Source: JACDAN01 sp963802375 (GTDB taxonomy: Bacteria > Actinomycetota > Thermoleophilia > Gaiellales > Gaiellaceae). From it: a stretch of 45,735 nucleotides of DNA. Both the position numbers and the translations under genes were made by a program. The DNA is taken from assembly GCA_963802375.1 (NCBI GenBank), contig CAWDIJ010000002.1, positions 1-45,735 of the forward strand. The letters are read 5' to 3'. Below are positions 26,085 through 33,640 of this stretch, one piece after another. The notes beneath the pieces are model-generated. The model made no database searches. It had not been told where the DNA came from and saw nothing but the letters and a program-made list of their open reading frames with translations. Each line of letters opens with the position of its first letter. The first letter of the stretch is position 1.

Positions 26085-27152
26085 CTAGCGCGTCAGCGGG
26101 ATCTGGTGCTTCCAGACCCAGTCGTTCACGACGCCCCAGTCCAGGTTGGCGAAGAACGCGTCGATGTACGCGGCGCGGTCGGTCCCATAGTCGAGGACGT
26201 ACGCGTGCTCGTAGACGTCGAGCGCGATCAAGGGCGTCGCATTCCAGATAGGGAACGAGTTCTGCGCGTCGCCGACGTAATTGGCGAGGCGGCCTTCGTC
26301 CCAGTCGTAGGCCGTCCACGCCCAGCCGCGGCCGCCCATCCCACAGGCCTTGAGGTCAGCCCGCCAGGCCCCGGCAGACGCGAAGTCGCGCTCGATCAAC
26401 CGCCGGATCGGGCCTGCCGGGTTGCCGCCCTCCCCGCCGAGGTGCTCGAAGTAGAGCTCGTGGTTCTTGATCCCGCCGATCGCGAACGTGAGCTCCACTT
26501 TCAGCGCACGCAGGTCTGAGTCGCCCGCTGCGAGCTTCCGGAGGATCTCGTTCCGCTTGCTCACGTAGCCCTCGTAGAGCCTGTAGTGCGCCAGGACCGT
26601 CAAGCGTGAGATCCCGTCGAGCTCGAGGAGCGCGGGCTTCAGCTCGCGCGGCACGAGCTCCTCGTAGGTCGCCGCCTCGGACGGGAGGGTGGCCTCGATC
26701 GCGACCTCGACGTCGTCGGCGACTTTCAAGGCTCCGAACAGTCCCGTGTAGGGCGTCATGCCCCAGTTGGTCTGCGTGACGACGACGCTGCCGCTGAGCC
26801 GGCCCCCGTCGGCGACGGCGAGGTCGAACGCGATGGGGCGGGTCTCGCCGGCGAGCGTCAGCTCACCCTCGACGCTGAGCCGGCCGCCGTCGGCCTGCAC
26901 CGACGTCGAGCGGAACGCGATCTCTCTCCGCAACAGGACCTCTTCGTCGATCGTCTGCTCGATGCTCGCCTTGTCCTCGTACCCGAGCGGCTGCATCCCG
27001 CCGGTTCCGTCACGGACTCGGAGTGAGGTGGGGTCGACCTCGAGCACGATGCTGGGGTCGTCGCCGACGTCGAGCGTCGCCTCCCAGCCGATGACGTGGA
27101 TCAGCAGGTCGTGGCCGGCCTTGGCCGCGGCGCCCGTTCGCCTGGTCCGCAC
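26085..27152 (-). CDS. YceI-like domain fused to Fe/Mn-type superoxide dismutase
   Basis: A two-domain protein of about 355 residues. Residues 1-155 match the YceI lipocalin-like fold (AGHDLLIHVIGWEATL, SLRVRDGTGG, GELTLAGETRPIAFDL, VVTQTNWGMTPYTGLFGAL), which binds isoprenoid or other lipids. Residues 165-355 are a Fe/Mn SOD of the branch with HYRLYEGYV: metal ligands His189, His231 (IKNHELYF), Asp312 and His316 (DVYEHAY) are all present. No signal peptide is seen, so it is cytoplasmic. The GTG at 27152 cuts off a clear YceI N-terminus (GTYKLGPKNGTLSV) that stays open to 27215 without ATG, GTG or TTG, so the true start is unusual (ATC at 27206 or 27200) or hidden by an error. It is convergent with the cox operon. 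Confidence 0.8.
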   Translation of the reverse strand: MRTRRTGAAAKAGHDLLIHVIGWEATLDVGDDPSIVLEVDPTSLRVRDGTGGMQPLGYEDKASIEQTIDEEVLLRREIAFRSTSVQADGGRLSVEGELTLAGETRPIAFDLAVADGGRLSGSVVVTQTNWGMTPYTGLFGALKVADDVEVAIEATLPSEAATYEELVPRELKPALLELDGISRLTVLAHYRLYEGYVSKRNEILRKLAAGDSDLRALKVELTFAIGGIKNHELYFEHLGGEGGNPAGPIRRLIERDFASAGAWRADLKACGMGGRGWAWTAYDWDEGRLANYVGDAQNSFPIWNATPLIALDVYEHAYVLDYGTDRAAYIDAFFANLDWGVVNDWVWKHQIPLTR

Positions 27153-27231
27153 CGACAGGGTCCCGTTCTTGGGCCCGAGCTTGTACGTGCCTGGCTGGAT
27201 CGAGATGCGCTGAGCCTAAATCACGCTCCGA

Positions 27232-27237
27232 TAGGGT
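27232..27237 (+). promoter_or_regulatory. Putative -10 box for coxG (leaderless)
   Basis: TAGGGT ends 6 bases before the coxG GTG at 27244, with no Shine-Dalgarno between them. The spacing matches the TAGGAT box before the divergent XdhC gene (17474-17479 on the minus strand). No clear -35 is seen. Confidence 0.35.
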
Positions 27238-27243
27238 CCCGCC

Positions 27244-27675
27244 GTGGCCGTCGAGCTCGAGCACCCGTTCGTCACGGACAAGCCGATCGACCAGAGCTTC
27301 GCGACGATCACCGACCTCGAGCGCGTGGTGCCCTGCGTCGAGGGAGGCAGCGTGCTCGAGAAGACGGGGCCGGACTCCGTCAAGGCCGAGATCAAGATCA
27401 AGATGGGGGCGATGTCGTTGACGTTCAACGGCACGGTCGAGATCGTCGAGCAGGACGAGGAGTCCCACCGCGTGGTGATGAAGGTCAAGTCCAGGGAGGC
27501 TGGAGGCCAGGGGTACGCGAACGCCGACGTCGCGTTCTCGCTCAGGGAGGGCGGCGGGACCATCCACACCAAGGCGCAGATCACCGGCACGGCCGCGTCG
27601 ATGGGGGAGGGCGTCGTCTCGGGCGTCCTGGACGCGCTGATCACGGACTTCAGCGGCAAGCTCGCCGCGCTCTGA
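27244..27675 (+). CDS. coxG: CoxG-type SRPBCC protein, CO dehydrogenase membrane/quinone factor
   Basis: A 143-residue START/SRPBCC-fold protein of the CO dehydrogenase subunit G family (LEHPFVTDKPIDQSFATITD, RVVPCVEGGSV, ADVAFSLREGGGTIHTKAQITGTAASMGEGVV). CoxG associates the enzyme with the membrane and, in mycobacteria, carries menaquinone between membrane and enzyme. Here it is transcribed separately, just beyond the SOD fusion and divergent from it. No C-terminal membrane anchor is present, so membrane attachment may be left to other proteins, possibly the five small membrane proteins at the head of the cox operon. Confidence 0.88.
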   Translation: MAVELEHPFVTDKPIDQSFATITDLERVVPCVEGGSVLEKTGPDSVKAEIKIKMGAMSLTFNGTVEIVEQDEESHRVVMKVKSREAGGQGYANADVAFSLREGGGTIHTKAQITGTAASMGEGVVSGVLDALITDFSGKLAAL

Positions 27676-27695
27676 TCGTCGTGGCGACGATCCCG

Positions 27696-27942
27696 ATGCG
27701 CGAGGTTCGCGAGGGCGAGGTGCCCGTTCGACGGCGGGACGGCGCTCCAGGAGGACGCGGACCGGCCAGTCTTCCGCGGAAACGGCCCGGACGACTACGT
27801 CTGCGTGGAGTGCGGCAACCTCCTTGCCGAGGCCATGCATCCCGTGCAGATGACGAAGAAGGTCCGGGTCCGCTGCGGGAGGTGCTCGACGGTCAACGTG
27901 TCGGTGATCGACGGGTACGAAGGCCCCGACAGGCGATCCTAG
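27696..27942 (+). CDS. Zinc-ribbon protein downstream of coxG, with apparent frameshift
   Basis: A small protein ending in a clear zinc ribbon: DDYVCVECGNLLAEAM and KKVRVRCGRCSTVN give two CxxC pairs about 25 residues apart, preceded by CPFDGG. The ribbon frame (frame 1) is open from 27676 to the stop at 27940-27942 but has no start codon. The start of a likely N-terminus (MREVREGE from ATG 27696) is in frame 3, and the two join if one base is removed near 27718-27720. Either a sequencing error or a decayed gene. Its position behind coxG suggests a role in CO dehydrogenase metal handling, but this is context only. Confidence 0.5.
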
Positions 27943-27963
27943 GCGCCGAGGAGTGCTGGGCTC

Positions 27964-27998
27964 CCGGGCCGTTGTTCTCAATGCGAACAACGGCCCGG
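27964..27998. promoter_or_regulatory. Perfect 14-bp inverted repeat with IclR-type operator core (site A)
   Basis: The arms at 27964-27977 and 27985-27998 are perfectly complementary over 14 bases around a 7-base loop (TCAATGC). The core GTTCTCAATGCGAAC (27974-27988) matches sites at 34496-34510 and 33630-33616. It lies 41 bases before the first permease gene of the aromatic-acid importer. It may serve both as operator for the IclR regulator and as terminator for the coxG unit. Confidence 0.6.
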
Positions 27999-28039
27999 TT
28001 TGCGCACATAGCCCCCGGAAAACCTGTTAGGACTACGCC

Positions 28040-28879
28040 GTGTCTGCTGCGGACGTAGCGACGACACGCTCGGTCTCGGGAGTTCGAGCGACCCTGAGCC
28101 CCGTCGTCGCACGCTTGACGCCGATCTTCCTCGGCGCCGTGTCGATCGCCGCCTTCCTGGGGCTTTGGCAGTACGCCTCGACGTCGGGCCTGATCTCCGA
28201 GCAAGACCTCCCGGCGATGACGACCACGTTCCAGGAGCTCTGGTCGATGATGCACACCCGGGCCTTCTGGACCGCGTTCGGCCAGACGGTGAGGGGCTGG
28301 GCTCTCGGTCTCGGCATCGCGACGGCGCTCGCGGTTCCGATCGGGATCGTCCTCGGATCGAGCCAGTTCGCCTCCAGGGCCTTCCGGATCCCGGTCGAGT
28401 TTCTGCGCCCGATTCCGTCGGCGGCGCTGATCCCGCTGCTCTTCCTGACCCTCGGGACGACTTTGAAGAGCGAGATCTTCCTGGCCGCCTTCGGCGCGTT
28501 CTGGCCGCTACTCGTCCAGACGATCTACGGGGTCCGCGACGTCGACCCGGTCGCGCTCGACACCGCTCGATCCTTCGGGATGAGCCGCTTCGAGCGTCTC
28601 TATCGAATCAAGCTGCCGAGCGCCGTGCCGTACATCGCCACGGGGTTGCGCATCTCGTCGTCGGTCGCCTTGATCCTCGCGTTCACCGCAGAGCTGTTCA
28701 TGGGCATCCCGGGCCTCGGCGCGCTCATGAACGTCGCCGAGTCGTTCGGGCTCACGGTTCAGGTGTATGCGCTGGCGCTCGCCACCGGCTTCCTCGGTCT
28801 CGCCATCTACGGCGTCTTCGCGGCGATCGAGCGGTGGGCCCTGCGCTGGCATCCGTCCCAGCGAGCGGCGAGCACATGA
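28040..28879 (+). CDS. ABC importer permease 1 (NitT/TauT/SsuC family)
   Basis: A 279-residue inner-membrane permease with about six helices and the BPD_transp_1 coupling motif near DTARSFGMSRFERLYRIKLPSA (EAA loop). The family imports nitrate, taurine, alkanesulfonates, and, in several actinobacteria and proteobacteria, aromatic acids. The GTG at 28040 follows the palindromic site A. It is co-translated with permease 2 (ATGA). Two different permease genes imply a heterodimeric channel. The substrate is inferred to be an aromatic acid from the shared operator and the neighbouring catabolic genes. Confidence 0.88.
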   Translation: MSAADVATTRSVSGVRATLSPVVARLTPIFLGAVSIAAFLGLWQYASTSGLISEQDLPAMTTTFQELWSMMHTRAFWTAFGQTVRGWALGLGIATALAVPIGIVLGSSQFASRAFRIPVEFLRPIPSAALIPLLFLTLGTTLKSEIFLAAFGAFWPLLVQTIYGVRDVDPVALDTARSFGMSRFERLYRIKLPSAVPYIATGLRISSSVALILAFTAELFMGIPGLGALMNVAESFGLTVQVYALALATGFLGLAIYGVFAAIERWALRWHPSQRAAST

Positions 28880-29664
28880 CCGGGAGGCGGCTCTACCAGG
28901 CCTCCGCGATCGCGGCGGAGATCGCGGTCCCGATCGCGATCCTGGCGGCCTGGCAGGTGTGGACGACCCGCGCCAACGATCCGATGTTCCCGCGCCTGTC
29001 GACCATCCTCACCGAGTTCCGCGAGATGTGGCTGTTCTCCCAGGTGGAGCTGCACCTCGTGCCGAGCCTGACGAGGATCGTGCTCGGGTTCCTGATCGCG
29101 GTCGCCGTAGGAGTGCTCCTCGGGATTCCGCTCGGCCTGTCGCGTCGGGGGCGAATGCTGGCGATGCCGCACATCGAGTGGTGGAGGGCCATGCCGCCGC
29201 CGGCACTGATCCCGATCTCGATCGTGCTCCTCCACTCGATCGGGAACCGTCAGAAGGTCGCGTTCATCGCGTTCGTCTGCCTGTTTCCGATCCTGCTGAA
29301 CACGATCGACGGCGTTCGAGGCATCGACCCAACTCTGATCGACACGGCCCGTTCCTACGGAGTGGGGCGCATGGAGCGGATCCGGAGCATCGTGCTGCCG
29401 GCCGCCCTCCCGCAGATCTTCGCCGGGATGCGCACGAGCCTCTCCCTCGCGGTGATCATGATGGTGCTGACCGAGTACTTCTCGAGCACGAGTGGGGTGG
29501 GGTACGTCTTGCTGATCTCGAAGAACACCTTCCAACTCGTGCCCATGTGGGCCACGATCCTCCTGATCGGGTTGCTCGGATATCTCCTGAACCTGCTCCT
29601 CCTGCTGATCGAGCGCCGGGTGCTGCGCTGGCACCGGGGCTGGCGCGCGGTGGCCGCTCAATGA
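28876..29664 (+). CDS. ABC importer permease 2 (NitT/TauT/SsuC family)
   Basis: A 262-residue permease of the same family as its neighbour, with about six helices and the EAA-type loop DTARSYGVGRMERIRSIVLPAALPQ. ATG at 28876 overlaps the stop of permease 1, and its own stop overlaps the ATPase start (ATGA at 29661). It contains an unusual cytosolic segment IEWWRAMPPPALIP, a normal sequence for this permease group. It forms the membrane channel with permease 1. Confidence 0.88.
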   Translation: MTGRRLYQASAIAAEIAVPIAILAAWQVWTTRANDPMFPRLSTILTEFREMWLFSQVELHLVPSLTRIVLGFLIAVAVGVLLGIPLGLSRRGRMLAMPHIEWWRAMPPPALIPISIVLLHSIGNRQKVAFIAFVCLFPILLNTIDGVRGIDPTLIDTARSYGVGRMERIRSIVLPAALPQIFAGMRTSLSLAVIMMVLTEYFSSTSGVGYVLLISKNTFQLVPMWATILLIGLLGYLLNLLLLLIERRVLRWHRGWRAVAAQ

Positions 29665-30497
29665 GCCAGAGCGGCGCCCCAGTCCTCGAGATCAGGAACC
29701 TCGGCAAGACGTACGGCGCCGGCGCCAAGGCGACGAGGGCGATCGACCACGTGTCCTTCTCGGTCGCGGAGCGCGAGTTCGTCTGCGTCGTCGGCCCGTC
29801 CGGCTGCGGCAAGACCACCCTGCTGAAGTGCGTCGGCGGGCTCCTGCGCCCGAGCGCGGGCGAGGTGCTCCTCCGCGAGAAGCGTGTGAGCGGGCCTCCG
29901 GAGGAGATGGGCTTCGTCTTCCAGGAGTACGGGCGCTCCCTCATGCCGTGGCTGTCGGTCCGCAAGAACGTGCTCCTGCCGCTGCGCCACAAGTCGCTCG
30001 GCCGACGTGAGCGGAGGGCGCTGGTGGAGGAGGCGCTCGAGGCCGTCGGCCTCACGGGCTTCATCGACCACTATCCGTGGCAGCTCTCCGGCGGCATGCA
30101 GCAGCGAGTCGCGATCGCGAGGGCGCTCGCCTACCAGCCGTCGATCCTGCTGATGGACGAGCCGTTCGCCTCGGTCGACGCCCAGACCCGCGGCGATCTC
30201 GAGGACCTCGTCCTGCGCGTGCGGGAGGAGTTCGCAGTGACGATCGTGTTCGTCACGCACGACATCGACGAGTCCGTGTACCTGTCGGATCGCGTCGTGG
30301 TTCTCACCCATGCACCAACCGAAGTGAAGGAGATCATCGGCGTCGACCTGCCCTTCCCGCGGGACCAGATCAGGACGAAGGAGCTTCCTGACTTCACGCA
30401 CCTTCGCGGCCGCGTCTACCGCTTGATCAAGCGGGAGCAGGGGGACGAAACTGAAGCGGACGAGCCGGTGCTCGAGGCCGTTCGAGAAGGGGGTTAG
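29661..30497 (+). CDS. ABC importer ATP-binding protein (SsuB/TauB type)
   Basis: A 278-residue ATPase: Walker A GPSGCGKTT, Q-loop FVFQEYGRSLMPW, signature LSGGMQQRVAIARAL, Walker B ILLMDEPFASVD and H-loop VTHDIDES. It belongs to the nitrate/sulfonate/taurine importer group. A C-terminal extension after residue 240 (RVYRLIKREQGDETEADEP) is charged. ATG at 29661 is the natural start; longer readings upstream are antisense-like. It energises the two permeases before it. Confidence 0.93.
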   Translation: MSQSGAPVLEIRNLGKTYGAGAKATRAIDHVSFSVAEREFVCVVGPSGCGKTTLLKCVGGLLRPSAGEVLLREKRVSGPPEEMGFVFQEYGRSLMPWLSVRKNVLLPLRHKSLGRRERRALVEEALEAVGLTGFIDHYPWQLSGGMQQRVAIARALAYQPSILLMDEPFASVDAQTRGDLEDLVLRVREEFAVTIVFVTHDIDESVYLSDRVVVLTHAPTEVKEIIGVDLPFPRDQIRTKELPDFTHLRGRVYRLIKREQGDETEADEPVLEAVREGG

Positions 30498-30533
30498 CAC
30501 GTGGGAGCTGTTCTTTCGAAAGGGAGGTCGAGC

Positions 30534-31775
30534 ATGAGCAGAGCGGCACGGGTTCGTCGTGCACGCGTCTTGTTCCTCGTGTCGGTCGCGGGTGCGATCG
30601 GCGCGTTGGCGCTGTTCGGGGGTACCGCCGCGAGCGCACCGGTTCAGACGACGGAGGTCAGGGTCGTGACCCTGCCGATTGCCAACGGGTTCCCGCTGGA
30701 CATCGGCATCCGGAGGGGGTTCTTCGCGCAGCAGGGGATCGAGATCAAGAAGACGACCCTGCAGAGCGGCAACGACGTCGTCCTCGCGATGGCGAACAAC
30801 AATGGCGACATCGGCTATCTCGGTTTCGTGCCGATGTTCATCGCCGTCACGAACAACATCCAGATGACGCTCGTCGCGGCGAGCGAGGTGGAAGGAGTCG
30901 GCCAGGCCGACAACTGGCAGAACATCCTGGTCAAGGGCTCGAGCTCGATCCGCACTTCGCGCGACCTGGCCGGGAAGACGATCGCGGTCAACGCGCTCAA
31001 GGGCGTGGGCGAGGTGATGATCAAGGCCGCGCTCGAGAAGCAGGGTGTGCGGCCGAACTCGTTCCGGCTGGTTGCGATCCCGTTCCCGCAGATGCGGTCG
31101 GCGCTCAACAACGGCCAGGTCGATGCGATCTGGGTCCCGGAGCCGTTCCTCTCGCAGGGGCTGAACATCGACAACGCCCGGATCGTCATGGCCCCGGGCC
31201 CCGTGCTCGGTCGTTACTGGCCGATCGGCGGCTACGCGGCGCGCCAGAGCTGGCGCTCGCGCAATCCGGCGCTCGCCGAGCGGTTCCGCAGGGCGATCAA
31301 TCGGTCGCTCACCTACGCCCAGTCGCATCCGGACGAGGTGCGGGCGATGCTGCCGGCCAATGCGCAGAACTCCAGGCTCCCGATCTGGAGCCCGGTGATC
31401 GACCGGGGCAAGCTGAGCCAGCTCGCCACCTATACGAGGAAGTACGACGTCATCACCCGTACGCCGAACCTCCGGCAGCTCGTGCCGAACAGCATCGCGA
31501 GCGGTCTGGTGCTCCAGGGCACCGTGCAGCCACGGCGTGTGCTCTTGCGGCTCGAGGGACGGACGGTCACGCGGCTGACCGCCGGCCCGTACACGTTCGT
31601 CGTGACCGACAACTTGCGGAACCGGGACTTCGTCCTCAAGGGCCCGGGCGTCAACAGGCGCACGAGCCTCCGCGGGCGCGGCCGCTCCACGTGGACGGTC
31701 AACCTGCGGCGAGGGACCTACGGGTACTGGTCGTCTTCGAGTCCGGGCGCGAAGAAGAGCTTCCGCGTTACGTAG
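30534..31775 (+). CDS. ABC importer substrate-binding protein (NMT1/SsuA-like) with C-terminal degenerate cupredoxin-like domain
   Basis: A 413-residue secreted binding protein. The signal peptide runs to about residue 32 (cleavage near AASA-AP). Residues 35-310 are an NMT1/THI5-like periplasmic binding fold (LPIANGFPLDIGIRRGFFAQQGIEI, GDIGYLGFVP, WVPEPFLSQGL). Residues about 330-413 are an extra beta domain (LTAGPYTFVVTDNLRNRDFV, GPGVNRR, WTVNLRRGTYGYW) that resembles plastocyanin-like domains of this phylum but lacks the Cys and the His copper ligands (WSSSSPGAKKSF where CxPH-type ligands would be). ATG at 30534 is preceded by GGGAGG; an upstream GTG at 30501 would disrupt the signal. It feeds the NitT/TauT-type importer. 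Confidence 0.88.
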   Translation: MSRAARVRRARVLFLVSVAGAIGALALFGGTAASAPVQTTEVRVVTLPIANGFPLDIGIRRGFFAQQGIEIKKTTLQSGNDVVLAMANNNGDIGYLGFVPMFIAVTNNIQMTLVAASEVEGVGQADNWQNILVKGSSSIRTSRDLAGKTIAVNALKGVGEVMIKAALEKQGVRPNSFRLVAIPFPQMRSALNNGQVDAIWVPEPFLSQGLNIDNARIVMAPGPVLGRYWPIGGYAARQSWRSRNPALAERFRRAINRSLTYAQSHPDEVRAMLPANAQNSRLPIWSPVIDRGKLSQLATYTRKYDVITRTPNLRQLVPNSIASGLVLQGTVQPRRVLLRLEGRTVTRLTAGPYTFVVTDNLRNRDFVLKGPGVNRRTSLRGRGRSTWTVNLRRGTYGYWSSSSPGAKKSFRVT

Positions 31776-31785
31776 CCCAGTCAGT

Positions 31786-31814
31786 GGGGAGGGCGCCTTC
31801 GCGGCGTCCTCCCC
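31786..31814 (+). terminator. Strong hairpin terminator after the importer operon
   Basis: GGGGAGGGCGCC (31786-31797) pairs with GGCGTCCTCCCC (31803-31814) over 12 base pairs with one wobble and a 5-base loop, beginning 11 bases after the stop of the binding-protein gene. Confidence 0.7.
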
Positions 31815-31820
31815 CGCCTA

Positions 31821-31984
31821 AGAACTCGTTCCAAAATGAGCGCTGTGCCGCCAGGCCGCGCTGGGCGGCGCCAGGCGTCGTCCTCAACCGCGCCCATATC
31901 GACTTGATATGGACGCGGTCTGCGTCCGGGCCTGGCATCCACCCATCGCACCCTGGCGACGAGCCACATTCTGAAACGAGTTCT
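31821..31984. repeat. 164-base imperfect palindrome (MITE-like element)
   Basis: The two ends are perfect 10-base inverted copies (AGAACTCGTT at 31821-31830, AACGAGTTCT at 31975-31984). The centre is a 14-base-arm hairpin with one mismatch (31887-31900 and 31906-31919, core CCATATC-gactt-GATATGG). Between them the arms still match at roughly 70 percent if two small indels are allowed. Whole-length symmetry around position 31903 and no coding content suggest a small non-autonomous mobile element or a very long structured terminator. It abuts the stop codon of the minus-strand decarboxylase gene. Confidence 0.55.
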
Positions 31985-33590
31985 ACGGCGCGAACGTCTC
32001 CGTCGGCGCGATCACGACGTCGAGGAGCAGCGGCTGTTCTCGGTGAGTGAGCGTCGGGATGACCTCGTCGAGCGTCTGGACGAGCTCGCCGTGCTCCGTG
32101 ATCCGCTGCGCCTCGCAGCCCTGCGCGCGGGCGAGCCCGGCGATGTCGACGTCGAAAGCCGGCCAGGCCCCGCGCCCACCCTGGCGCTCCGCGAGCCGGT
32201 CCATGATCGCGTACCCGCCGTTCGACAGGATCACGAACAGCGGCCCGACGCCGTAGTGCGCAGCGCTCCACAGGGCCTGGATGCCGTAGAGGGCCGACCC
32301 GTCGCCGACGACGGCGACGACGGGCCGGTCCCGAAGGGCCATGCGGACGCCTGTCGCCCCCGCGAGCGCGAACCCGAGCCCGCCCATCGCTGCACTCAGG
32401 AACCCCAGCGGCCTGCGCGCGAGGAGGCGGTCGTGGAGCTCCGGGCGGTCGACGGGCGCCTCCTCGACGACGACGGCCTCCTCGGGAAGCCGTTCGGCCA
32501 GTGCGGCGAGAACGTGGCCGGCCAGGAGCCGCTCACCTGCAGCGGGAGGATCCGGGGCGGGTGGCGGACGGTACGGCTCCGGCGGCGTCGCGTTCCGCTG
32601 CGGAAGCCGCTCTGCAAGGGCCCGGCACATGGACGCCGGAGGCGCGAGCACGGCGAGCTCGGCCGGGCTGCGCTGGACTTCGTCGGCGTTGTCACCGACG
32701 ACCGCGATCCTCGTCCCGGGCTCCGTGAAGCGGCCCGGGGCGTACGGCGACTGACGGAAAGCGGGCGCGCCGACCACCAGGATCGCGTCGTAGGGTGCAA
32801 GCCGCTCGCGCAGCCGCGGGCGGTCCGCCGGAAGCACGCCCGCAAAGAGGCGGTGGTCTTGCGGGAAACCGGCCCGCGCGCCGAACGACTCCTGGAAGAC
32901 CGGGGCGACGAGCCGCTCGGCGAGGCTGACCAGGGCTTCCCAGGTCTCGGCGTCGTCGGCTCCCGCGCCGACGACCAGCGCCGGTGCCCGGGTGCCGTCG
33001 AGAAACCGGTTGAGCTGCTCCACCGCGGCCGGGTCGGCGGCGGCAGCCCGAACGACGCGCGTGGGCGTCGCGTCCTCACGATTCTCGTCCGCGGGCTCGC
33101 CCCAGTCGTCCATCGGCACGACCACCAGCGCCGGCCCGCGCTGCGTCTCCGCTTCGTGAGCCGCGCGGCCGATCGCGCCAGGGACGTCCTGTGCGCGGAC
33201 CGGCTCGTCGACCCAGACGACGTACTCCCCGCCCAGCCCGCGGAGCCTCCCGGCGAGGAACGGCTCGAAGGCCAGGTGGCGGCGGTCCTGCTGGCCGACG
33301 AGGACGACGAGCGGCGCTCGGTTGACGCGGGCAGTGGCGAGCGCGCCGACCGCATTGCCCAGGCCCGCGGTCGTGTGGAGGAGGGCGAGGGCCGGCTCGC
33401 CTCGCCCGATCGCCCAACCCGTCGCGAGGCCTACGACCGAGCCCTCGTGCAGGCCGAGCACGAAGCGCAGGTCCTCCGGGAAGTCCGTGAGGAACGGCAC
33501 CTCGGTGGAGCCGGGGTTGCCGAAGATCGTCGTCAGGCCCCGCTCCCGGAGGACCTCGAATGTCGCGTCGCGCACCGTCCCGCCGCTCAC
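31983..33590 (-). CDS. ThDP-dependent decarboxylase, benzoylformate-decarboxylase-like
   Basis: A 535-residue thiamine-diphosphate enzyme. The N-terminal Pyr domain has TTIFGNPGSTEVPFL, the cofactor-activating Glu in GLHEGSVVG and the active-site His in LLHTTAGLGNAVG. The C-terminal PP domain has VVGDGSALYGIQALW followed by ILSNGGY, the GDG-to-NN thiamine motif. This pattern is closest to benzoylformate decarboxylase (MdlC), which turns aryl-2-oxo acids into aryl aldehydes; acetolactate synthase is less likely. GTG at 33590 was taken (VSGGTVRDATFEVL); GTG 33605 or 33575 are alternatives, while the ATG at 33632 would cover the operator. It is divergent from the IclR gene, and an aldehyde dehydrogenase lies close by. 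Confidence 0.82.
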   Translation of the reverse strand: MSGGTVRDATFEVLRERGLTTIFGNPGSTEVPFLTDFPEDLRFVLGLHEGSVVGLATGWAIGRGEPALALLHTTAGLGNAVGALATARVNRAPLVVLVGQQDRRHLAFEPFLAGRLRGLGGEYVVWVDEPVRAQDVPGAIGRAAHEAETQRGPALVVVPMDDWGEPADENREDATPTRVVRAAAADPAAVEQLNRFLDGTRAPALVVGAGADDAETWEALVSLAERLVAPVFQESFGARAGFPQDHRLFAGVLPADRPRLRERLAPYDAILVVGAPAFRQSPYAPGRFTEPGTRIAVVGDNADEVQRSPAELAVLAPPASMCRALAERLPQRNATPPEPYRPPPAPDPPAAGERLLAGHVLAALAERLPEEAVVVEEAPVDRPELHDRLLARRPLGFLSAAMGGLGFALAGATGVRMALRDRPVVAVVGDGSALYGIQALWSAAHYGVGPLFVILSNGGYAIMDRLAERQGGRGAWPAFDVDIAGLARAQGCEAQRITEHGELVQTLDEVIPTLTHREQPLLLDVVIAPTETFAP

Positions 33591-33615
33591 GGCGCGCAGT
33601 ATCACGGGTGCAGAA

Positions 33616-33630
33616 GTTCGGTATGAGAAC
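33616..33630. promoter_or_regulatory. IclR-type operator (site C)
   Basis: On the minus strand this reads GTTCTCATACCGAAC, the same GTTC-N7-GAAC palindrome as sites A and B. It lies between the divergent decarboxylase and regulator genes, 10 bases before the regulator ATG, as expected for autoregulation together with control of the decarboxylase. Confidence 0.6.
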
Positions 33631-33640
33631 ATCCGTTCAC

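Noticed and set aside
26586..26588. Loss of the first metal ligand in the SOD domain
   Set aside because: The segment HYRLYEGYV differs from the common SOD pattern but matches a known branch, and His189 takes the ligand position.
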